Below, in pieces: positions 1 through 9,957 of a stretch of DNA of 28,843 nucleotides; positions within the stretch are counted from its first letter, which is position 1; the number at the start of each line of letters is the position of its first letter. The DNA comes from Setaria digitata. Lineage: Eukaryota > Nematoda > Chromadorea > Rhabditida > Setariidae. The stretch is taken from contig RCAB01000655.1 of the NCBI GenBank assembly GCA_003640385.1, positions 1 through 28,843 of the forward strand, given 5' to 3'. Under the pieces are notes generated by a model. That model did not search any database, was not told where the DNA came from, and saw only the letters and a list, made by a program, of their open reading frames with translations. The translations under genes and the position numbers were made by a program.

Positions 1-1342
1 TTTTTTTTTTTTTAAATAAAAAAATCAGAAATAAAAACGGAAATAAATGACAACTGTAGTGATTGAGGAACAGTTGAATGGAAAAATATAACACTAAAAG
101 TCATTATTACACAATTTAATGAAATTTAGATTGCAGCAGTTTAAGATTTTGCACTATAAAGAAAGCGTTGAATTTAAAAATTTTCGCAAAATATTTAACG
201 AAAAATTTTAAATTTTTCTCATCACAAAATAGCGTATTATAAGTGGGAAGCATATTTTAAGCACCAACAAATTTAGCATTCCTATTTGTTGGCGCAATTG
301 ATGCGACACAAGTAGCCATAAATTTTAAGCACAAAATGAGGAATAATTGAGCCATATAACTATGCGTATAAGAAAAGCAATATATGTAAACAAGATTACG
401 TAAAATTGCATGCATTTTAAGCATGCCGAAACTGCGCGAATTTTAGCATGCACTTTTTTAAGCACTTTTATACACACTTAAAGGCATACTACTACATGCT
501 GCTGAAATGCTTTAATTGAATACGTTAAAATATGTCAAATTGCATTTTAAAAGTGTAAAAGGCAAACGTATCGTTGGAATGTTCTAATTTTTCGTTTAAG
601 TAAGTGGATAAATATTGTTTATATGAAGTGAAGTACTACGTAGTGCAATGTAAAAAGAAAGAGAAAATATAACAATAAAAGTATCCTTCACGTTGGATAT
701 TATCGAAAATTAAAAATTTATTTGCATTGTTTTCTACTTTTTTTTAATATGAAAAAATTTTGTCATTTATATGAATGATTATGATCAAAATATAGCTGTA
801 GGAATTTAATTAACCAAACAATCGTTATTTAGAGAAGAAACTGAAGTTATGGGAAATAACAAAAAATTTATAAATTGATTAGATTTTAGGGAAAAAGCAA
901 AAAACATTAGAATTTAAGAAAGATGTTAAAAAAATTAATCATTGAATGTTTAAAAAATATGCTAAAATGAACAAAAGTGATTTATGAAAAAAAAGGCACT
1001 GAAAAGTTAAATTAAACATAAAAAATATGGGACAATTTACAATCTAAAGTGTAAGAAATTAACAAATGAAAATTTTGGAAACATTAATCTCTCGCTTTAC
1101 GTAGCAAATACTGTTAATATTAACCTACATTTACTTTAAATTAACCTATATTTACGAGAAAAAAATAATGTTAAAATTAACAAATCTGTTGAAATTAATA
1201 TCTCCATGTTTACGAAAAATGTTATAACATTGGGAAATTAAAAAAAAAAGAAATGCGAGGAAAACCTTGAAATTTAACCAGTGCTAATTGTTGAAAATTT
1301 TTTGTTTAATTAATCAACCATATTTATGATAAAAATTATATT
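1..1342. other. AT-rich intergenic stretch, no gene seen
   Basis: I see no convincing exon here. The stretch opens with a T run. Between 255 and 464 the 9-mer TTTTAAGCA occurs four times (255, 323, 415, 456), and a small hairpin lies at 261-295. From about 600 to 1340 it is AT-rich spacer with stops in every frame. It may be intergenic or part of a long intron. Confidence 0.5.
261..295. repeat. small inverted repeat (hairpin)
   Basis: GCACCAACAAAT (261-272) can pair with ATTTGTTGGCGC (284-295) across an 11-nt loop, giving 11 paired positions out of 12. It is richer in G and C than its surroundings and adjoins the TTTTAAGCA copies. No function can be assigned. Confidence 0.6.
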
Positions 1343-1469
1343 ATGATTAGTCAGCAAATATTGATGGAAAATTTTGAAATGTCTGGAATGAAATTTCGAA
1401 ATTCGAACAAACCTATCGAACAATATGAACCACTTTCATCTGATACTCATTTACTTCCTAATTCAACAG
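1343..1469 (+). CDS. possible exon of an unrecognised protein
   Basis: An ATG-initiated frame runs MISQQILMENFEMSGMKF and on through a mixed-composition stretch to ...SSDTHLLPNST, then reaches a possible donor (ACAG/GTTTAT, exon end 1469, phase 1). An acceptor-like AGTCAG at 1354 would give an internal exon starting CAA ATA TTG. Beyond the donor the frame stays open only by running into a (TA)n repeat read as Ile-Tyr, which argues for splicing before it. The balanced amino-acid composition is unlike the neighbouring AT spacer. I do not recognise a family, and chance is not excluded. Confidence 0.3.
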
Positions 1470-1509
1470 GTTTATTTGCACAACAAAAGAATCTTCAAAA
1501 TGAGTGGAA

Positions 1510-1513
<4 letters not shown>

Positions 1514-1554
<41 letters not shown>
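1514..1554. repeat. (AT)n microsatellite
   Basis: About 20 uninterrupted AT dinucleotides. In the plus frame of the preceding ORF they read as an (Ile-Tyr)n tail, which is almost certainly not real protein. Confidence 0.95.
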
Positions 1555-1556
<2 letters not shown>

Positions 1557-1743
1557 GAAAAATATATAATTTATAATATAAATTTTTTTTTTAATAGTAT
1601 GAAAACAGACATACTGGCTATTTTAGCTAATCAAAACTAAAATATTATATGGAAATTGATAAATTCTATTAAGAAACGATATCATTTTCATGAATAAATG
1701 GGGAATATCATATTTTATTAAACGACTTCAACTTGATGAAAAA

Positions 1744-1777
1744 AGCTGGTATGTATATATATATACATACCAGCTTC
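1744..1777. repeat. perfect 34-bp palindrome
   Basis: AAGCTGGTATGTATATA is followed directly by its exact reverse complement, with the centre at 1760/1761. The outer AAGCTGGTATG arms are not low complexity, so this is more than a (TA)n run. It could extrude as a cruciform, or be a remnant of a palindromic mobile element. Confidence 0.9.
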
Positions 1778-2302
1778 TTATATATTTTATATATATATAT
1801 AACATATAAAGGAAAGAAAATTTATCAAATTCAATAAAGTACAACTTTAAAGAAGATTTTAAGATTCAAAAAAAAAAACAAAATTATATTACATAAAGTA
1901 ATGACTTTATTAAATAGTTTTAATTTTCTTTAATTACACGGAAACAATTGAAAAATTTTTGTAAAATCATACAAATATTCCTAAATGTTGAAAGAAAAAG
2001 AAAGATTATTACTTTTCGTCCATTATTTTTGGATAAAATATTTTTCATTTGGTTATTTTCTCAATGATTAATTAATTATAAATGCTTTTTTATATGAAAT
2101 ATGGTCAAAAAATTTTGTTGAATAGTTTTTAATTTTTTAAATGAAATTTTTGCAACAAAAAGGATAGAAAATTATGAGACGAGACGTTATGTTTTTAAAA
2201 GAGCAAGATTAACATATTTGAATGAAAGATAAATAGTTTGAAGATGAATGGAAAGTTTTGAAATGGAATAAAATGGAATAGTGAAATAGGAATTTTATAA
2301 AT
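1778..2302. other. AT-rich spacer
   Basis: No coding signal, RNA gene or structured repeat was seen beyond short A and T runs and a TATATATAT tract just after the palindrome. Confidence 0.5.
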
Positions 2303-2440
2303 AGAAAGAGAGAGAAAGAAAGAGAGAGAGAAGGAGAGGTGAGGATAAGGAGTCGGGATGGGAGGGTGAATGGACGATTTGAGTATAAAAACCAGTTTTT
2401 AAGTACCGTTTACCAGCAAAACATTACTTTATCATTTCAG
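2303..2440 (+). promoter_or_regulatory. possible promoter: GA tract, TATA box, splice acceptor
   Basis: A purine tract of GAGA/GAAAG type (2303-2338) and a G-rich patch precede a canonical TATAAAA at 2384-2390. About 50 bp later comes a strong nematode acceptor, TTTATCATTTCAG, ending at 2440. This order resembles a promoter followed by a trans-splice site. However, no convincing ORF starts within the next few hundred bases; the first protein-like ORF begins at 3211. Confidence 0.25.
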
Positions 2441-3210
2441 TATTTCAATATTCGAAAATATAATTGCTACTAGAAATTAAAAGGAGATCCTTAAATGTGT
2501 TTTTAGATTAAAAAAAAAGAAAAAAATTCACGTAATTTCTTTTTCTTTATTATTTTTTTTTAAATAACATTATCATTTGAATATATGTAAAATTATTAGT
2601 TTGACAAATGTTATCATTTAAATAAGTAAGAAATTATTATTTTAGTAAATGATGCTAGTAGTTAAATAAGTATGATATATTATTTTCGAAAATGACATTA
2701 TTAAATAAATATGAAATTATTAATTCACGAAATATTATAATTTGAATAATTAGAAAATTAGTAGATTTGAAAGTATTATAATTTATGAATTAACTGACTG
2801 ATATTGCAATCCATATGAATTGAATGATTTAAACAAACTTTGTAAAATCATTTCATCGAATTAACAAATTAAATTACTCCTTTCGAAGTGATTAAATTTT
2901 TTAATTAGCATCGTTTGTACAAATAATATCTTTTCAAGTTTAATTAAGCGATACGATTATTATATAAAATGTGATGCATCGATCCATCACACTTAAATTA
3001 TAATATCTAAAACAAAAGGCAAAATTATTGTAAAATCATAAATCACTGCAATGTTATTTTGAAATTAGAAAATGAATTGAAATCTTTAAATATGGCAATT
3101 TAAATATTTATACGTCGCATAAATGATCTTAATTAGACGATTCAGTTCCTTTTTAAACATATTTTGCTAATGAGTTTTTAAAGATGAATACAATTATGTA
3201 AATTGATAAA
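2441..3210. other. AT-rich spacer
   Basis: Full of stops in all frames. Loosely repeated phrases of the kind AAATTATTA...AAATGTTATCATTT recur between 2570 and 2760, suggesting a decayed tandem duplication. No gene was recognised. Confidence 0.4.
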
Positions 3211-3408
3211 ATGTTAACACTTATGCATTCAAGTGACGAATTAATTGATAATGGATTTAATAATTTGAAAAATTTTCAGTTTATACTAGAAATTTATGAA
3301 GAAATGTGCGAAACTAAAGAAAACATTTTGACACTCCAGCAGTATCAATTATTTCAATTTATAAATGCATCATTTGACAACAAGAGAGATAAAAATAAAG
3401 GATTTTAA
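3211..3408 (+). CDS. small protein-like ORF, unrecognised
   Basis: An ATG ORF of 65 codons has a balanced composition, including DELIDNGFNNLKNFQF and EIYEEMCETKENILTLQQ, and ends at TAA. It contains an internal acceptor-like AATTTTCAG before the TTT ATA CTA codons, so the true coding part may start there as an exon. The second half looks alpha-helical. There is no signal peptide and no recognised motif. It may be one exon of a larger plus-strand gene, or chance. Confidence 0.3.
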   Translation: MLTLMHSSDELIDNGFNNLKNFQFILEIYEEMCETKENILTLQQYQLFQFINASFDNKRDKNKGF

Positions 3409-3664
3409 CGAAATTTCAACATCAGCAATGTGATCAGTGATTTAATTGAAATTTATATAAAATATTCGAAAGGAAGAATAACACAAGAAACTGGTCAAAA
3501 TTTATAAACAAATTAGTTGATATTTGCACGCAAAAAAAAGAAAAAATACAAAGCAAAAAACAAAATAAATATCATTTTCATGGAAGAAAAAACCAAAAAA
3601 TTCGCTATTTTTCGGAATAACAATAGTGGTTAAAAATTGTAAGGATGATAGAAATAATAGTAAC

Positions 3665-3814
3665 GATAATAAAAATAATGATAATAAAAATAATGATAAT
3701 AAAAATAATGATAAAAAAATTAATGATAATAAAAATAATGATAATAAAAATAATGATAATGAAAATAGTGATAATGAAAACAATGATAATAAAAATAATA
3801 AGAATAATAACAAT
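3665..3814. repeat. 15-bp minisatellite (DNKNN codons)
   Basis: Ten consecutive 15-bp units of GATAATAAAAATAAT, starting every 15 bases from 3665 to 3800; the last unit is degenerate. Unit length is kept exactly, and the variants are substitutions only, so the plus frame stays open (DNKNN, DKKIN, DNENS, DNENN). The opposite strand is open as well. Flanking sequence gives no start with context, so I annotate a repeat and not a gene. Confidence 0.85.
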
Positions 3815-4307
3815 GTAATAAAAATAATAGCAAAAATAATGATAATAACAAGAAGAATAATAAAAATAATAGTAATGATAATAATATAAATAGATACTAC
3901 ATTAGTATATTCAATGCTAAACATTGTCATTAGTAAAAATTTGTTTTTTAGTCATTAATTAAACATCTTATTGTACAAGTGCATCTTTAGTAGCTATCAT
4001 TATCAAATTTCACCAAATAATTAACATTATTACCAGACAATTAATTTATTCATTATTTTCATATCAGTCTTTTACACTCTTCATAATGCATTTTTTGATT
4101 AGAGAATAAACAAGAAACAGATGTAAAGATTGGAATAAAAAAAAAAAAAAAATTATTCCATCATTCTAACTGTTTCTAATAGTACAAAAAACATGTTTTC
4201 TTTTTTTTTCTTTTGAGCATCAAATAAAAAGTAGAAAATTAGTTTCAAATTGCACTAAAATTTTGTTTGGTGCAAGAAAAAAGTAATCAGTAACAGTTAA
4301 ATTAATT
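3815..4307. other. AT-rich sequence, possible 3' region of the minus-strand gene
   Basis: No independent gene was seen. If the candidate last exon at 4351-4308 is real, this is its 3' UTR and downstream flank. An AATAAA occurs on the minus strand near 4045-4050 (plus strand TTTATT). Confidence 0.3.
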
Positions 4308-4351
4308 TTATGAAATAGAAATTGCACCACTTCTACGGCCGCATCTTTCAC
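4308..4351 (-). CDS. candidate last exon of the minus-strand multi-exon gene
   Basis: On the minus strand a TTTTAG acceptor is followed by GTGAAAGATGCGGCCG, a GC-rich island in otherwise very AT-rich DNA. If the previous exon ends at 6840 (ATTC/gtaaac, phase 1), the protein continues RERCGRRSGAISIS and stops at TAA (4310-4308). If it ends at 6847 (CAA/gtaatt, phase 0), the frame reads VKDAAVEVVQF... to a TGA at 4222-4220 through T-rich sequence. The first reading gives the more exon-like composition. The intron would be about 2.5 kb. Confidence 0.35.
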
Positions 4352-6839
4352 CTAAAACAAATGTGTGTAATACAACAGAGTAATAATTAATTAGCTTAGT
4401 GTAAATTTTCAACAAATTCAAAAACTGAAATTTAATTTTACAAGAGATTTCGTAAGGCATTTATTTGACATTAGTTATAAGTTAAAATAAAGTTTATTTA
4501 ATAACATTTAGATATTTTATTTTTATTATGATAATCTATCTTTATTAAATTTTATTCATTATAGGTTTTGGATAGGCGAAAAAGTGATTACATATAAAAA
4601 TTTTCCAGTTATCGCTTAATTTCAATAAAATATTTTTGTAATTTCGACATTTATTGCTACTAACTAAGGGCTTCATTTAATTTGCACAATTTTAATCGGC
4701 AAAAGTTTGCTAAGTTTGATGTTAGATAGTTTTTATTTTGAATCTAACTATTCTAAACACTCAAAAGTGAGAGTAATGAGGGAGAGAAGGAGAAACAAAA
4801 AGAAAAAAAAAATAAAAACTTGATTAGACCAAAGAATAATTTAAAGTTGTACAAGTTAGAAATGATTACAAATAGAGAGAAAAAAAAGAACAATCTTTTT
4901 AAAAAATTAAAAAAAAATAGAAAAATAAAATAGGTAAAGTTGGAAACTGGTAGAATAGGAGTAAAAGAGACGGAAGAGGGAAAGGAGAGAGAGAGAGAGA
5001 AAGAATTTAAAAGAAAAAAGGAAAAAAAAAAAATGNGAATTTAAAAGACAAAAGGAAAAAAAAAATGTTATTTTGGATAAGAGGTTAAAATGGTGGTAGT
5101 TCATCAAATAATTGGTAATCAAACAAAATTCCACAATCATTTAGTAAAATCTCTCTCTCTCCCTCTCTCTTTTTCGCTTTCTTTCTCTTACTCTTTCTTT
5201 ATTCAATTATTCATTTTGCTAAATTCTTTTCATTTTCCATCTCATTTATTATACAAAAAAAAAAGAAAGAAAAACAGGAAAATACATTGCTGAACGAACA
5301 AATTGTAAAATAGCAAATTTTATTCAAAAATTTTTTACACAAATTATAATTAGTAAAAAAAAAAAAATGATTTTTCCGAAATAAATGATAAATATCGATG
5401 ATACAAAAAAAGAAGGATAAGCAAAAAATTTAAAAAAAAAGGACAAATTTAAAATGGTTAGTAAATGAATAACGAGGAGCAACAAATTTATTCGAGAGAA
5501 AAAAAGAGAAAGGAAATTTTTAAAATTAAATTCACTTCCATTTTCTTGTTTGCCTAAATTTTTTCCTCGTCCATTTATCGTTTTCTTTTTCCCCTTTTTT
5601 TTTTCCTTTTTTTGTTTTACTAAAATTTGTTTCGTCTCCTTCTGATGAGAATCATTTATTTTAACTTTTTTTTCCTGCTACTGCAAGCAAAACAAAACGA
5701 GAAAACAAAGAACAAAGAAAGAAAATTTATAAACTATGAAAAAAAAAATTTTTATGTTTTTATTTACACTCAAATAAAATTTATTTTATTAACAGAATTT
5801 CATATTTTTTCAAAATTTTTTTAATCCCTTGAATAATTGTTTGCTTCCTTCTGAAACTGATAATAATAATAGCTATTACTACTTATAAAATTTAATTAAC
5901 ATGTAGGAATTATATGGAAACCTACTCATTAAATTTGTAATTTTTTTGCGCTCAGAATAATCGATTTGATAATAATAACTTATCATTTACTTAAAAAGAT
6001 TTAATAATTTGATTGATAAATGATTTAGTCATTCAGAAAATTTTTACATAAACGAAATCAAAATTTAAGATGAATTATACGATGCAAAATTAGCAATAAA
6101 ATTTCTTCAAAATTGCTATGCAGCGGTAGTCAATTAATGAAGCAAATTATATCAGAAATATGGAAGTGATAAGAAAAATTTTAGATTTCCCGAGAAACTA
6201 TCCATAGCTAGCATTTCTCATAGTACTGAAAAAAAGGGGATGAAGATTAGACGAATTTTTATTGGTATTATTGTCATTATTTTTTTAGCTTCAAAAGCAA
6301 AATGACTCAAATTTTCCTTCTCTTACATTTTATCATTAATTAATACTAAAAAAAGAAGCAAATTTTATCATTTCAATGCATATTTTTAAACATTCGATGT
6401 GACTGAGGCAGAAAGAAAAATATTTTCCCGTTAAATTTGATAAATAAAATCAAAATTTAAGTAATTGTGAAGGCCAAAATTTATTAGAAAGAAGAAAAAA
6501 GTTTTAGAAAAGCAAAAATTCCAGTAAATTAAGATGTTATTTGAAATAATTTAATTTTTTTTGCAAAAAATTTAGTTGATCTTTTATCCTAGAATTTCCT
6601 ATGATTGAATGATAACTGAAAGAATATAAAAGGAAAAGCTTCGCAGTTTATTTCATTTTCAACTTGTTTTTATTTCTTCCTTTTCCATAAAATTAATTAT
6701 TAAAAAAAAAAAAACCCAAGAAAAAAGAAGTGGAAAAAAGAAAAAGAAAGGAAAAAAGAAGTTAAAATGAAAACTAACTCGCTGTTCAAAGAGATAATAT
6801 TGACAGGTAATGAATTACGATTGCAATCCAAATGTTTAC
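4352..6839 (-). other. probable large intron, AT-rich
   Basis: This lies between the candidate last exon and the exon at 6979-6847. It contains GA- and CT-rich tracts (about 4978-5000 and 5151-5205) that are roughly inverted repeats of each other, a tandem duplication around an ambiguous base (5003-5067), many A/T homopolymers and a plus-strand TATAAAAG at 6625-6632. The ORFs here are short and biased by the repeats; I see no supported gene. Confidence 0.4.
5003..5067. repeat. tandem duplication with an ambiguous base at the junction
   Basis: GAATTTAAAAGA plus an A-rich GGAAAA...ATG segment (from 5003) is repeated from 5037 with minor changes. The single N of this region (5036) lies exactly between the copies, so copy number or sequence may be an assembly problem. 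Confidence 0.6.
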
Positions 6840-6846
6840 GAATTAC

Positions 6847-9817
6847 TTGCGTTTGATTTCCGTTAAAACTTGACGTTCGTATGACGTCAAAATGGGTGCG
6901 AAAAATTGGTGCCTTTGATGTGACTGATAAATCGTCAGCTTTATGCCAAATTTCTGATCCAAAGTTTGATTCACGTTGACTTAAAATTAATAAATAATTA
7001 CTATTACCATTATTTACCGCATCATTATATACATAGATTTTTTGTTTTATTGTATAAAAAAAATATGTATAGTAAATAATTCGTCAAAAAATCGTTATTT
7101 AAATTCTAATTCAAGATAAAATTTATTAAAACTAAGCTCAGTAGGAAAATATTATTTAAAATAAAATTAGTAAGTAATGTTTGAAGTTATTTAAAGTACA
7201 GTAAAACAACAATTTTGAGCAATAAAACTATTCGTGTTTATCGCAAAAAAAAAAAAAAAAATGGAAAAAAAAACGAAAAAAACATTATAAACACTTCATA
7301 TAAAATAGCTTCTCAATTGCTGTTACGTGACAACAAAACTTTTAACATGAACAAGAAAATATATTATAAGAAATATATTACAAGTATTTAGGATAAAACA
7401 ATTCTTAATTATTAAATTTTCTTATTATTGATCACAAAAATATTGCAAGTGTATTGCGTAAGATTATTAATCAATTATTATAATTTTCCCCAAAAAAAAT
7501 AATTAATAGAAAGAGTTACTTAATAATTGCTATAATTAATAATATTTTTTACAAGAAATTTAATATCAAGCAGTTGTCACTACAGCAATGAAATATGCTT
7601 AATTTCAGTAATGTGAAAAAAAATAAAAGAAACTAAATTACGAGAATTACTAAATATAAATATTGTTCTACAAGGCAGCAACTTTTTTCAAACATTTGAT
7701 ATGAGTCATTTGTTAAAAAGTTAAATATGTGCTTTAAAAAAGCAATACATTTTTGACATTTTTGATAATTATTAATATTTAGAGCAGAAAAAAAAAAAAA
7801 AAAAAAAGAAAAGAAGATATTCCAAGTATTTAAAATAAAACAATAAAAGCAGTAGCAAGAAAATTTTCCTAAAAATTTAAAAACAAAATCAATTATGATG
7901 ATGATTATTATCATTTGTGGCAAAAAGAAAAGAAATGAAATGAAAAAGTAAAAAGGAAAGGAAAGAGAAAGAACTTACAAGAAAAAAGTTGAATTTCCTT
8001 TCCTACTACCTTTTCGTTTTAAAAACCTTGCTCCCTTTCCGGTTGTCTGTGCAGCAGCTAATTTATCAGCTACTACTTGTTGTAAAATTTTTTGTGAAAT
8101 GTTACTATCTATGATTCTGAAAGAAAAACGATAAATAATGATGAAACTTTATTTTTCTTCAAGAAAGAAAAAGAAAAAGAATTGTAAAAATCTCTAAGAG
8201 TTCAAATGATTCGCTATTGTTAAACAGAATTGTAATGAATCATTTTTTAAATGCATTTTTTTTTTTCGTTTAAATAATTTTTTATTTTTCACTTTTTTTT
8301 TTTTCTTCCTGAAACATATTATTGTTTTTATAATACAATTTCTTTGATATTTGCATGTTTTTTTTTTTTTGCATTAATTATGATATTGAGAATTTTTTTT
8401 TTCTCCATTAAACACGATTTTGAAATTTCACTTTTTTTTTGAAGTAATTTCCTAAATAATTTGTCAAGCGAAAAAAAAAAAAGGAAATAGTTCAATGGAG
8501 TAGGAAGAAAGTGCAAACAAATTAAATGTATCTAATTACTATGATGGGACTAAAAAAAAAAGGTAGTAATAAAAATAATTTTATTGAATGAATGTTATCG
8601 TCTTTGCTGTGATCAAAAACTAATTCAATTTTGTGTGCTACGAAAATTCTAGAGAAAACTATTGATTTGTTATCTTTAGTAATTATAATCTTATCATCTT
8701 GTATAACATAGATGTATAAATTATTAGTAGTAATCTCTTTTTTTTTTTTTTTGTTTTTAATAAAAAAATAAGTTTGTCTCGGAATAAAAAAAAAAATTAT
8801 TATTCTGAAAATTACCTTGTTCCTTGTTTTTTAATTTATTCAAAACATTTTTCTCCACTTTTTTTTTTATGTTCGGTTTGAAAATTTTTAACATAGTTAC
8901 TAATTGTACTGCATGAATTTTACTGTGAAAATTCAATTTTTTAAATATCCTTGAATTACAAAACTAGAATATAATATTTAGATTCAAATCGTTGAAATTC
9001 TATTAAAATTTGACAGTAAAATTCATGCACTTCATGCAAAATTTATCTCTCTGGATTTTAGTAATATGATTCTATCATTCAAATTTTGTTTTTCAGTTGT
9101 TGATTTATTTATTTATTTTTTATCTCAATTTCGCTGCCACAATTTAAAATTTTGGATTTTAACATTTAATTGCAATTTTATCTTCTGAATTTTAATTATC
9201 TTCAAACTGTAATTGTTATATCAATTATATGTATAGAAGTTAAAAAAAAAAATTGAATTTTTTGACATGAATCTTTTACGAATGATTAATAATTATAACT
9301 TGAAATTACTATTGCCATATTTGAATCAATGAACAGACATGAAGAAGAAATTATGGTGAATGTTTCCTTTTCCAGTTTTATTTCCATAATTGACTGGTCA
9401 GCCTAACATGTTTCAACTTAATTAGCTCATTATAAATAATTATTCGAAAATTAAACCTGTAAGTACGTGGCTGACGTGAAAGAGGTTCAACCGACGTTTG
9501 ACCTAAAAAAAATGAAGAATCGAGAAATTTATTACCATTATTAAATATGACAATTAATCTTATTAAATTAAGCAAAGAAGCGATTGTTTTTTTTTCTTGA
9601 TTTTTAAAACATAGCATAAAAATAATTTCCAACAAATAAATTGCCTCTTTGTGCAAAAAAATGGAAATTTCTTTTTACTAAAATTTAATAACTTTTATGA
9701 ATCTCATGTTTTTTTTTTGCTTTAAAATTTGAATTTACCTGAAGAATCATATCCGGCATTTGTCGTATTTATAGTTGATTCCTGCTTCATTATTAAACGT
9801 GTTGGTGTAGTCGCCAT
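6847..9817 (-). CDS. multi-exon protein, unrecognised, with a basic GKGARFLKRKGSRKG module
   Basis: Minus-strand exons are 9818-9739, 9502-9457, 8116-7979 and 6979-6847. Introns start with GT (gtaaattc, gtttaatt, gtaagttc) and end in AG (tttttag, tttctttcag, attttaag). The phases agree at each junction: 1, then 2, then 2. From ATG 9817-9815 the protein reads MATTPTRLIMKQEST..., QTSVEPLSRQPRTYR, then IIDSNISQKILQQVVADKLAAAQ (likely helix), the basic module GKGARFLKRKGSRKG, then ESNFGSEIWHKADDLSV and APIFRTHFDVIRTSSFN. About 132 codons lie in these exons. There is no signal peptide or membrane segment. I do not recognise the family. The glycine/basic/aromatic pattern of the module faintly recalls the actinin-binding motif of myozenin or synaptopodin proteins, and the KRKGSRK run could be a nuclear signal; both are guesses. 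The 3' end is unsettled (see 4351-4308), and the AAG acceptor at 6980 is unusual. It may be joined in frame to the exon upstream at 10197. Confidence 0.75.
7980..8115 (-). other. core exon of the multi-exon gene (best-supported exon)
   Basis: Within the gene model this 138-nt exon (8116-7979) has the clearest signals: acceptor CGTTTTTCTTTCAG, donor TTCTT/GTAAGTTC, and base composition much richer in G and C than both flanks. It encodes the DSNISQKILQQVVADKLAAA helix and the GKGARFLKRKGSRKG module. Start here when searching for homologues. Confidence 0.8.
8117..9456 (-). other. intron, AT-rich with poly-T tracts
   Basis: This spans the 1.3 kb between two exons of the minus-strand gene. It contains many T runs on the plus strand and no independent coding signal. 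A pair of similar phrases, TTTTACTGTGAAAATT at about 8919 and TTTGACAGTAAAATTCATGCA at about 9008, is arranged roughly as an inverted repeat (TGCATGAATTTTACTGT versus ACAGTAAAATTCATGCA), giving a potential long stem. Confidence 0.5.
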
Positions 9818-9818
9818 G

Positions 9819-9957
9819 CTATTATGATACCTAATTATTAGCGCTAATTAGTCAATTGTCACTAATTATTAGGTTTTATTCCGCTAACTGGAATTTGCTG
9901 GTTGGAAAATCACATTTGAAATCTATTAAATAATTGGAACAATTACAAGATAGTTTA
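9819..9957 (-). promoter_or_regulatory. short intron or intercistronic spacer with AATAAA and TAATTA sites
   Basis: This 139-bp gap separates a stop codon from the next ATG on the minus strand. It holds AATAAA (9880-9875), an acceptor AG at 9820-9819 one base before ATG 9817, and two direct copies of CTAATTATTAG (9831-9841 and 9862-9872) around a CTAATTAG. TAATTA cores are typical homeodomain sites, but in AT-rich DNA they may be chance. Confidence 0.45.

Noticed and set aside
3502..3930. Minus-strand ORF of 142 codons rich in Leu, Phe and Ser.
   Set aside because: It is the reverse strand of the 15-bp repeat and AT-rich flanks; the composition follows the repeat and not a protein.
4907..5293. 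Ser/Leu-rich ORFs on both strands around 5 kb.
   Set aside because: They come from GA/CT tracts and A runs, and one crosses the ambiguous base.
7633..7923. Minus-strand ORF of 96 codons with Ile and Phe runs.
   Set aside because: It lies in an intron, is dominated by T-run translation and lacks protein-like composition.
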